Assembly: GCF_001905845.1 (NCBI RefSeq)
Contig: NZ_LIVZ01000011.1
Span: forward strand, 62,001 to 126,000
Source: Streptomyces sp. TSRI0107
Lineage (GTDB): Bacteria > Actinomycetota > Actinomycetes > Streptomycetales > Streptomycetaceae
DNA: 64,000 bases
Direction of reading: 5' to 3'
A program made the translations under genes and the position numbers. Positions 15,363-21,847 of the stretch are shown one piece after another; the stretch's first letter is position 1, and the number at the start of each line of letters is the position of its first letter. Below the pieces are notes generated by a model. It had not been told where the DNA came from. It worked only from the letters and a program-made list of their open reading frames with translations, and searched no databases.

Positions 15363-16481
15363 TCAGGCCGTCGCGTGGTGGGCCAGCGCCATGTGCGGGT
15401 CCGCCTCACCGGGCACCGGCGCCGGATCGGCGTGCACCAGGGCGGCGGTCAGCCGCGGCACGGTGTGCAGCAGGGCGTGCTCGGCGTCCACCGCGATCGC
15501 GTGGGCCTCGCGGACCGTCACGTCGCCGTCCACGACCACCGCCACCTCGGCCCGCAGCCGGTGCCCGATCCAGCGCAGCCGCAGCTCGCCGACCTCCCGC
15601 ACGCCTGGCACCGCCCGCAGCGCGTGCTCGGCCCGGTCCACCAGCGCCGGATCCACGGCGTCCATCACCCGCCGGAACACCTCGCGCGCCGCGTCCCGCA
15701 GCACCAGGACGATCGCCGCCGTGATCGCCAGCCCGACGACGGGGTCCGCCAGGCGCCAGCCCATCGCGGCTCCGCCCGCGCCCAGCAGCACCGCCAGTGA
15801 GGTGAACCCGTCGGTGCGGGCGTGCAGCCCGTCGGCGACCAGCGCCGCCGAGCCGATCTCCCGGCCGACGCGGATCCGGTACCGGGCCACCCACTCGTTC
15901 CCCGCGAAGCCGACCAGCGCGGCCGCCGCCACCGCCGGGACGTGGGCCACCGGGCGCGGATCGAGCAGCCGCTCGACCGCCGTCCACCCGGCGAAGGCCG
16001 CCGACGCGGCGATGGTCAGCACGATCACGATCCCCGCGAGGTCCTCGGCACGGCCGTAGCCGTAGGTGAAGCGCCGGGTGGCCGCGCGGCGGCCGAGCAG
16101 GAACGCGATGCCGAGCGGTACGGCGGTCAGCGCGTCCGCGGCGTTGTGCACCGTGTCGCCGAGCAGCGCCACCGACCCGGACGCCACCACGACGACCGCC
16201 TGCGCGATCGCCGTCGCCCCGAGCACCGCGAGCGAGACCCACAGGGCCCGCATGCCGCGCGCGGAGGACTCCAGGGCGGAGTCGACCTTGTCGGCGGTGT
16301 CGTGGGAGTGGGGGGTGAGGAGGTGGGCGAGCCGGTGCCGCGTTCCGCGGAGGCGGCCGGGCTCGTGGTGGTGACCGGGCTGCTCGGGGTGATCGGACCC
16401 GTGGTCGTGGTGATGGTCGTGGTGATGGTCATCGCGGGGCCGGGGCCCGTGCCGGTGGGTGTGTCCGTGCCGGTCGCTCAC
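15363..16481 (-). CDS. Cation diffusion facilitator (CDF) metal exporter
   Basis: This 372-residue protein is a proton-coupled divalent-metal exporter of the inner membrane. The N-terminal 50 residues are strongly His-rich (DDHHHDHHHDHGSDH), a likely metal-binding tail. Six membrane helices follow, with the helix 2 signature VALLGDTVHNAADAL and the helix 5 motif ALVADGLHARTDGFTSLAV supplying the transport-site His and Asp residues. A cytoplasmic C-terminal domain closes the protein. The GTG start at 16481 lies 9 bp after GGAG; an in-frame ATG further upstream would add about 29 residues. A short palindrome at 16545-16560 could be the metal-sensor site. Confidence 0.9.
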   Translation of the reverse strand: MSDRHGHTHRHGPRPRDDHHHDHHHDHGSDHPEQPGHHHEPGRLRGTRHRLAHLLTPHSHDTADKVDSALESSARGMRALWVSLAVLGATAIAQAVVVVASGSVALLGDTVHNAADALTAVPLGIAFLLGRRAATRRFTYGYGRAEDLAGIVIVLTIAASAAFAGWTAVERLLDPRPVAHVPAVAAAALVGFAGNEWVARYRIRVGREIGSAALVADGLHARTDGFTSLAVLLGAGGAAMGWRLADPVVGLAITAAIVLVLRDAAREVFRRVMDAVDPALVDRAEHALRAVPGVREVGELRLRWIGHRLRAEVAVVVDGDVTVREAHAIAVDAEHALLHTVPRLTAALVHADPAPVPGEADPHMALAHHATA

Positions 16482-16544
16482 GGGGGTCTCCTTCCGGTGC
16501 GCGCGCCGGAGGGCGCGTGGCGCGTGATGCTCCGCCGCCATTAT

Positions 16545-16560
16545 GTGCGTAAGAGCGCAC
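16545..16560. promoter_or_regulatory. Palindrome upstream of the CDF exporter
   Basis: Arms GTGCG (16545-16549) and CGCAC (16556-16560) flank 6 bp in the intergenic region between the CDF gene and the convergent end of the hydroxylase gene. It is a candidate operator only. Confidence 0.3.
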
Positions 16561-16619
16561 GCATGCACCTGTCACCTGCGCAGGATACGCAGCCGCGCAT
16601 CAGGTGCCGGTTTCGGCGG

Positions 16620-17843
16620 TCACCACGAGGTGAGGGCGGTCTTGCCGAGATACCGCTCCGCGAACACCGTCGCGGCACCGGGGGAGTCGAACAGCCGGCG
16701 CAGCCGGGCGAGCGTGGTGCCCGCGCGGTACGGATCGTCCGAGGCCGCCCCGTGGTACACCTCCGACAGCCACTGGGAGAACTCCTGGTAGTCCCAGACA
16801 CGCCCCAGGCAGGCCGCCGAGTACCCGTCCAGCCCCGTACGGTCGCCCCGGACGAGGTGGTCGACGAGCGCGTCGCCGAGCAGGAACGCGTCGTGCAGCG
16901 CGAGGTTCATGCCCTTCGCCGCTATCGGCGCGGTGAGGTGCGCGGCGTCACCGGCCAGGAACAGCCGCCCGTACGTCATGGGCTCCACGACGTAGTTGTG
17001 CATGTCCAGCACGCGCTTCTCGATCAGCCGCCCCTCCGTCAGGGGCGGGGCGTCCGCCGCGCCGAGCCGCCGGCGCAGCTCCTCCCAGACCCGCTCGTGC
17101 GGCCAGTTCGCCGGGTCGTCGCCGGGCGGGCACTGGAGGTAGTAGCGGGTGACCTCGGGGCTGCGGGGCATGTGCCCGGCGAACCCGCGCGGATGGACGC
17201 CGAACACCACGCAGTCCGACGACGGCGGCGCCTCCGCGAGCAGCGCCAGCCAGCCGACGCCGTAGTCGTGGCGGGCCGTCCGGGCGTCCGGCACCGCGGC
17301 ACGCGTCACCCCGCGCGCCCCGTCGCAGCCCGCGACGAAGTCGCAGCGGATCACCTCCCGCCGGCCGCTCTCCGGGCAGTCGTACGACACCGACGGGCGG
17401 TCCGTGTCCAGATCGTGCAGCCGGACGTCCCGCACCCCGAACCGGATGTCGCCGCCGCGCACGTCGGCGTACTCCCGCACGAGGTCCGTCACGAGCAACG
17501 GCTGCGGATAGACGAAGTGGTGATGTCCCGTCAGCTCGGTGTACGGCAGCCGGTACCGCTCCCCGCCGAAGCGGAACTCGCACTCCGTGTGCCGCTGGGC
17601 CCGCGCCAGCAGGTTCCCGGCCAGCCCCCGCCGCTCCAGGCCGCGCACGGCCCACTCCTCCAGAACCCCCGCCCGGGGCCGCCGTTCTATGAACTCCCTG
17701 CTCTCCGCCTCCAGCACCACACAGGGCACGGAGGCGGCCCGCAGGATGTTGCCGAGCGTCAGCCCGGCGGGCCCGGCGCCCACGATGACGACCGGAAACC
17801 CTTGCGGAGTGGGGGAGTTGCGGTGGGGGGAGGAGAGAGACAT
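16620..17843 (-). CDS. pobA: 4-hydroxybenzoate 3-monooxygenase (PobA-type)
   Basis: This 407-residue flavoprotein belongs to the class A aromatic hydroxylases and fits 4-hydroxybenzoate 3-hydroxylase, which yields protocatechuate from NADPH and O2. The FAD-binding GAGPAGL is near residue 23. The DG motif appears in VAGCDGARGV, and the second FAD motif in LFLAGDAAHLTAPIAAKGMN, the form typical of PobA. Length is close to the family norm of about 395. The ATG at 17843 follows AGGAGAGAG-like purine-rich sequence only weakly, so the start is less certain. No pca genes are adjacent. It ends next to the CDF region and begins beside the second MITE. Confidence 0.83.
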   Translation of the reverse strand: MSLSSPHRNSPTPQGFPVVIVGAGPAGLTLGNILRAASVPCVVLEAESREFIERRPRAGVLEEWAVRGLERRGLAGNLLARAQRHTECEFRFGGERYRLPYTELTGHHHFVYPQPLLVTDLVREYADVRGGDIRFGVRDVRLHDLDTDRPSVSYDCPESGRREVIRCDFVAGCDGARGVTRAAVPDARTARHDYGVGWLALLAEAPPSSDCVVFGVHPRGFAGHMPRSPEVTRYYLQCPPGDDPANWPHERVWEELRRRLGAADAPPLTEGRLIEKRVLDMHNYVVEPMTYGRLFLAGDAAHLTAPIAAKGMNLALHDAFLLGDALVDHLVRGDRTGLDGYSAACLGRVWDYQEFSQWLSEVYHGAASDDPYRAGTTLARLRRLFDSPGAATVFAERYLGKTALTSW

Positions 17844-17904
17844 CCGAGCATTATGGCGGCGCCCCGCGGGCGGGCGGTGCCAGGGGCGGGGCCGCGGCCG
17901 CCGG

Positions 17905-18094
17905 CTAGGGCCTGTCGTTTGGATCAGGCCGGCTGTGAGGGACGGTGCGTCCTGGCCGAGCCGAGCGGGGTCTGGTGCGTGCAGCTGCAAGGCGGAGGAG
18001 GGAGTCGACGCGGCGCGTCGGCGAGTGACGACAACGCGGCAGATGTGCGTGCCAGACTCCGCGACGCCGGGATGATCCAAACGACAGGCCCTAG
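17905..18094. mobile_element. MITE-like element, copy 2 (190 bp including CTAG borders)
   Basis: Terminal inverted repeats start GGGCCTGTCGTTTGGATCA and are perfect for at least 19 bp. CTAG borders both ends (17905-17908 and 18091-18094). The core (GCAAGGCGGAGGAGGGAG and CGACAACGCGGC) is shared with the other two copies, while the outer repeat sequence differs, so this is a second subfamily. The right CTAG contains the stop codon of the minus-strand CoA-binding protein gene. It carries no coding sequence. Confidence 0.88.
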
Positions 18095-18498
18095 CCGAGG
18101 CGCGGTATCTCGATCGCGGGGCACCGGTCCATGACCATGTCGAGACCGGCCGCGCGGGTGCGCTCGTACGCCGCCTCGTCGACGACGTCCAGCTGGAACC
18201 AGACCGCCTTCGCACCCTTCGCGACCGCCTCGTCGGCGACCGCCCCGGCCAGGTCGCTGTTGACGAAGACGTCGACGACGTCCACGTCGAAGGGGATGTC
18301 GGCGAGCGAGGCGTAGCCCGGCTCGCCGTGCACCGTCTCCGCCTTGGGGTGCACCGGCACGATCCGCTTGCCGAAGCGCTGCAGCACCGCGGCCACGCCG
18401 TAGGCCGCGCGCCGCTGGTTCGTCGACAGACCCACCACCGCCCACGTGTCGCCGCTCTCGGTGAGGATCTTGCGGACCGTCGCTTCGTCGCCGTACAC
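18091..18498 (-). CDS. CoA-binding domain protein (YccU family)
   Basis: The 135-residue protein is a single Rossmann CoA-binding domain like E. coli YccU. The segment WAVVGLSTNQRRAAYGVAAV forms the first strand and glycine-rich loop, followed by GKRIVPVHPKAETVHGE, which is typical of the family. It starts with GTG at 18498. Its TAG stop codon is on the border CTAG of the MITE at 17905-18094. The cellular role of the family is not established; it probably binds CoA or a related nucleotide in the cytoplasm. Confidence 0.85.
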   Translation of the reverse strand: MYGDEATVRKILTESGDTWAVVGLSTNQRRAAYGVAAVLQRFGKRIVPVHPKAETVHGEPGYASLADIPFDVDVVDVFVNSDLAGAVADEAVAKGAKAVWFQLDVVDEAAYERTRAAGLDMVMDRCPAIEIPRLG

Positions 18499-18620
18499 CC
18501 TGGGCCTCCTCGGGCCTGATCGCCTCGCACTGCCGTCCGATCATGAGAACGGCGGGCGGCGGGCGAAGATTCCCGCGCCGCGGGCCTGCGTACGGGCGCG
18601 CCTCGGCCTACGCTCGCACC

Positions 18621-19349
18621 GTGCTGCGCATCATCGACGCCGGAACCGGCGAAGCCGTCGAGGCCGCCCCCGCCCGCCGGGGCCTCACCCGTGTCGAGGC
18701 GCACGCGCCGGCCCTCGACACCACCGCCCTGCGGGTCCTGCTCGTCGCCGACGTCCTCGTGCGCGCCCTCGAACTCGGCGGGACACCGGTCTGGGGCCTG
18801 CTCCGCGCCGGCCGGCAGCAGACGGAGCTGCGGGCGGCGGCCGCCGCGCTCGGCGTCCGGCCGCTGGAGGACCGCGCGGCGGCCGGGCCGGGGCTGGGCG
18901 AGCGGCAGGTGCTGCACGTCGCCGCGGAGGGCACCCCGGTGCCGGACGGCGGGGTGCGGGTGGCCGTGGCGGCGGTCGGGCCGCCCGGCGGCTTCCCCGT
19001 GGACGACACCGACCCGGGCGCGCTGCGGCTGGCGCTGCTGTCCCGGCGCCGCAGCGAGCCGGTGCGGCTGGACGCCGACGCCCTGGCCGAGGCGCGGGAG
19101 GCGGTGGCCGGCTGGCGGCGGGCCGTCGCGGGGTGGGCGCGGCAGCCGTCCCGGCCGATCCCGGAGGAGGTGCGCGGACGGCTGCGCGCCGCGTGGGAGG
19201 ACGACCTGGACGTGCCCGGCGTGCTGAGCGTCCTGCGGTGGGTGGAGACCGAGCCGGAGCTGCCCGACGGCGCCCGCTTCGAGACGTACGTCCACGCGGA
19301 CCGGCTGCTCGGCCTCGACCTCGCCGGTGACCTGGGGGCCCCGTCATGA
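18621..19349 (+). CDS. Divergent cysteinyl-tRNA-synthetase/MshC-like protein
   Basis: The 242-residue protein begins at GTG 18621 just after a TACGCT -10-like box, so the mRNA may be leaderless. The C-terminal part (RGRLRAAWEDDLDVPGVLSVL) recalls the helical region of CysRS and the mycothiol ligase MshC, where an ALDDDLNTP motif is normal. The N-terminal part (RVLLVADVLVRALELGG) recalls a shortened Rossmann segment. The HIGH and KMSKS signatures and zinc-binding Cys are not visible, so aminoacylation is unlikely. It is coupled to sixA by a 4-bp ATGA overlap. The homology claim is from pattern only. Confidence 0.55.
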   Translation: MLRIIDAGTGEAVEAAPARRGLTRVEAHAPALDTTALRVLLVADVLVRALELGGTPVWGLLRAGRQQTELRAAAAALGVRPLEDRAAAGPGLGERQVLHVAAEGTPVPDGGVRVAVAAVGPPGGFPVDDTDPGALRLALLSRRRSEPVRLDADALAEAREAVAGWRRAVAGWARQPSRPIPEEVRGRLRAAWEDDLDVPGVLSVLRWVETEPELPDGARFETYVHADRLLGLDLAGDLGAPS

Positions 19350-19888
19350 TCAGGCGCGCGAAGGCCGGCCCGCTGCGCCGCCTGGTCGTCCTGCGGCACG
19401 CCAAGTCCGCCTGGCCGCTCGACGTGCCCGACCACGACCGGCCGCTCGCCCCGCGCGGCCGCCGCGACGCCCCCGCCGCCGGGCAGGCGCTGGCCGCCGC
19501 CGACTGCCTGCCGGACCTCGCCCTGTGCTCCACCGCCCTGCGCGCCCGGCAGACCTGGGAGCTGGCCGCCGCCCAGTGGGGCACCCCGCCGCCGGTACGC
19601 TTCGAGCCGCGGCTGTACGCCGCCGGGGTGCCCGAGCTGATCGCCGTCGTGCGCGAGGTGCCGGCCGAGGTGCGGACCCTGCTGCTGATCGGGCACAACC
19701 CCGGCCTGGAGGAACTGGTCCTCGCCCTCGCCGGAGACGGCCTGGACGACACCCTGGACCGGGTCCGGAGCAAGTTCCCGACCTCGGCGCTCGCCGCCCT
19801 CGCCTGGCACAGCACCGACTGGGCGGCGCTCCGCGCGGGCACGGCGCTGCTGACCTGGGTGACGGTACCGAGGGGGAAGAAGGAGTAG
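19346..19888 (+). CDS. SixA-type phosphohistidine phosphatase
   Basis: This 180-residue protein belongs to the histidine phosphatase superfamily, SixA branch, which dephosphorylates phosphohistidine on proteins. The catalytic RHG-type motif appears as LRHAKSAW, the form typical of SixA. Downstream LIGHNPGLEEL carries the second active-site His. The ATG overlaps the stop of the upstream gene (ATGA, 19346-19349), so the pair is translationally coupled. The phosphoprotein partner is unknown. Confidence 0.85.
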   Translation: MIRRAKAGPLRRLVVLRHAKSAWPLDVPDHDRPLAPRGRRDAPAAGQALAAADCLPDLALCSTALRARQTWELAAAQWGTPPPVRFEPRLYAAGVPELIAVVREVPAEVRTLLLIGHNPGLEELVLALAGDGLDDTLDRVRSKFPTSALAALAWHSTDWAALRAGTALLTWVTVPRGKKE

Positions 19889-19896
19889 CCGCCGCA

Positions 19897-19902
19897 TAGG
19901 CT
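19897..19902 (+). promoter_or_regulatory. -10 box suggesting a leaderless yigZ transcript
   Basis: TAGGCT lies 6 bp before the ATG at 19909, a common layout for leaderless Streptomyces genes. No clear -35 was seen. Confidence 0.45.
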
Positions 19903-19908
19903 GGCCGG

Positions 19909-20535
19909 ATGCAGGACGAGTACCGCACGGTCGCCCGCGCGGGCGTGCACGAAACCGAGGTCAACCGCTCCCGCTTCCTGTGCGCCCTCGCACCGGCGGC
20001 CACCGAGCGGGAGGCCCAGGACTTCCTCGCCGCCGTGCGCAAGGAACACGCCGACGCCACCCACAACTGCTGGGCCTACGTCATCGGCGCCGACGCCGCG
20101 ATCCAGAAGGCGAGCGACGACGGCGAGCCCGGCGGCACCGCGGGCGTCCCCATGCTCCAGATGCTGCTGCGCCGCGACATGCGGTACGTCGTCGCCGTCG
20201 TCACCCGCTACTACGGCGGCGTCAAGCTCGGCGCGGGCGGACTCATCCGGGCCTACGGCGGAGCGGTCGGCGAGGCCCTGGACGCGCTCGGCACGATCAC
20301 CCGGCGGCGTTTCCGGCTGGCCACCGTCACCGTCGACCACCAGCGCGCGGGCAAGGTGCAGAACGATCTGCGGGCCACCGGCCGCGAGGTCCGCGACGTG
20401 CGCTACGGGGAGGAGGTCACGATCGAGATCGGCCTGCCCGACGCCGACGTGGACGCCTTCCGTGCCTGGCTCGCCGACGCCACCGCCGGGACCGCCGGGT
20501 TCGAACTGGGCGGAGAGGCCTACGGAGATGTGTGA
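19909..20535 (+). CDS. YigZ/IMPACT family protein
   Basis: The 208-residue protein belongs to the YigZ/UPF0029 family related to eukaryotic IMPACT, a translation-linked factor. The conserved core includes EVNRSRFLCAL, THNCWAYVIG, SDDGEPGGTAGVPMLQML and VTRYYGGVKLGAGGLIRAYG. A C-terminal DUF1949-like domain follows. Length is typical. It probably binds nucleic acid or ribosomes in the cytoplasm; its precise role is not established. Confidence 0.92.
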   Translation: MQDEYRTVARAGVHETEVNRSRFLCALAPAATEREAQDFLAAVRKEHADATHNCWAYVIGADAAIQKASDDGEPGGTAGVPMLQMLLRRDMRYVVAVVTRYYGGVKLGAGGLIRAYGGAVGEALDALGTITRRRFRLATVTVDHQRAGKVQNDLRATGREVRDVRYGEEVTIEIGLPDADVDAFRAWLADATAGTAGFELGGEAYGDV

Positions 20536-20652
20536 TTCGCGGCGCACAAATCGGGCCAAGAGGTTGTAACCGGTAGATAGTCGTGCGGGCATGACGGGCG
20601 ATACAGGAGTAACCGGCCGTGATGTCAGACCCGGCCGTTAGTCTCGGGGCTC

Positions 20653-21816
20653 ATGCGACTGCTGCACACTTCCGACTGGCATCTCGGCCGGGCGTTCCAC
20701 CGGGTGAACATGCTCGGAGCCCAGGCCGAGTTCATCGGCCACCTCGTCTCCACCGTGCGCGAGCGCGCGGTGGACGCGGTGGTCGTGTCGGGGGACGTGT
20801 ACGACCGCGCGGTGCCGCCGCTCGCCGCGGTCGAGCTGTTCGACGACGCCCTGCACCGGCTGGCCGACCTCGGTGTGCCGACGGTGATGATCTCCGGCAA
20901 CCACGACTCGGCCCGCCGCCTCGGCGTGGGCGCCGGGCTGATCGGGCGGGCGGGCATCCACCTGCGGACCGAGCCCGCCGCGTGCGGCACCCCCGTCGTA
21001 CTGCGGGACGCGCACGGCGAGGTGGCCTTCTACGGGCTGCCGTACCTCGAACCCGCCCTGGTGAAGGACGAGTTCGGGGTGGACAGGCCCGGGCACGAGA
21101 CCGTGCTGGCCGCCGCCATGGACCGGGTCCGCGCCGACCTCGCCGGCCGCCCGCCCGGCACCCGGTCCGTCGTCCTCGCCCACGCCTTCGTCACCGGCGG
21201 CGAGCCCAGCGACAGCGAACGGGACATCACCGTCGGCGGAGTCGCCGCCGTCCCGGCCGGCGTCTTCGACGGTGTGGACTACGCCGCCCTGGGGCATCTG
21301 CACGGCTGCCAGACCATCACCGAGCGCGTGCGCTACTCCGGCTCCCCGCTGCCGTACTCCTTCTCGGAGGCCGCGCACCGCAAGACCATGTGGCTCGTCG
21401 ACCTCGACGCCGACGGCGCGGTGACCGCCGAGCGCGTCGACTGCCCGGTGCCCCGGCCGCTCGCCCGCGTCCGCGGCACCCTGGACGACCTGCTCGCCGA
21501 CCCGGACCTCGCGCCGCACGAGGACGCCTGGGTCGAGGCGACCCTCACCGACGCGGTCCGCCCCACCGAGCCCATGGCCCGGCTCACCGAGCGCTTCCCG
21601 CACACCCTCAGCCTCGTCTTCGACCCCGACCGCGCCCAGGACGACCCCGACGTGTCCTACGCCCGCCGCCTGGCCGGCCGCAGCGACCAGCAGATCGCCG
21701 AGGACTTCGTGGCCCACGTCCGCGGCGCCGGCCCCGACGAACGGGAGCGGGCCGTGCTGCGGGACGCGTTCGACGCGGTCCGCGCGGACGAGACCGTGCG
21801 CGAGGTGGCCCGGTGA
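20653..21816 (+). CDS. sbcD: Exonuclease SbcCD subunit D
   Basis: The 387-residue protein is the Mre11-like nuclease subunit of SbcCD, which opens DNA hairpins and processes double-strand breaks. The metallophosphoesterase motifs are present: SDWHLGRAFH, VSGDVYDRAVPP, ISGNHDSARR, LAHAFVTGG and LGHLHGCQ. The ATG at 20653 follows a GTTAGTCT -10-like box. The sbcC gene follows after 31 bp, so the pair forms an operon. Confidence 0.95.
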   Translation: MRLLHTSDWHLGRAFHRVNMLGAQAEFIGHLVSTVRERAVDAVVVSGDVYDRAVPPLAAVELFDDALHRLADLGVPTVMISGNHDSARRLGVGAGLIGRAGIHLRTEPAACGTPVVLRDAHGEVAFYGLPYLEPALVKDEFGVDRPGHETVLAAAMDRVRADLAGRPPGTRSVVLAHAFVTGGEPSDSERDITVGGVAAVPAGVFDGVDYAALGHLHGCQTITERVRYSGSPLPYSFSEAAHRKTMWLVDLDADGAVTAERVDCPVPRPLARVRGTLDDLLADPDLAPHEDAWVEATLTDAVRPTEPMARLTERFPHTLSLVFDPDRAQDDPDVSYARRLAGRSDQQIAEDFVAHVRGAGPDERERAVLRDAFDAVRADETVREVAR

Positions 21817-21847
21817 CGGCACGCGCCCACTTCACGGAGGTCGCCCG

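Noticed and set aside
17844..19295. Open minus-strand frame continuing upstream of the PobA-type gene through the MITE and the next genes
   Set aside because: The part beyond 17843 is antisense or out of frame to real genes and the MITE; only 16620-17843 has monooxygenase motifs.
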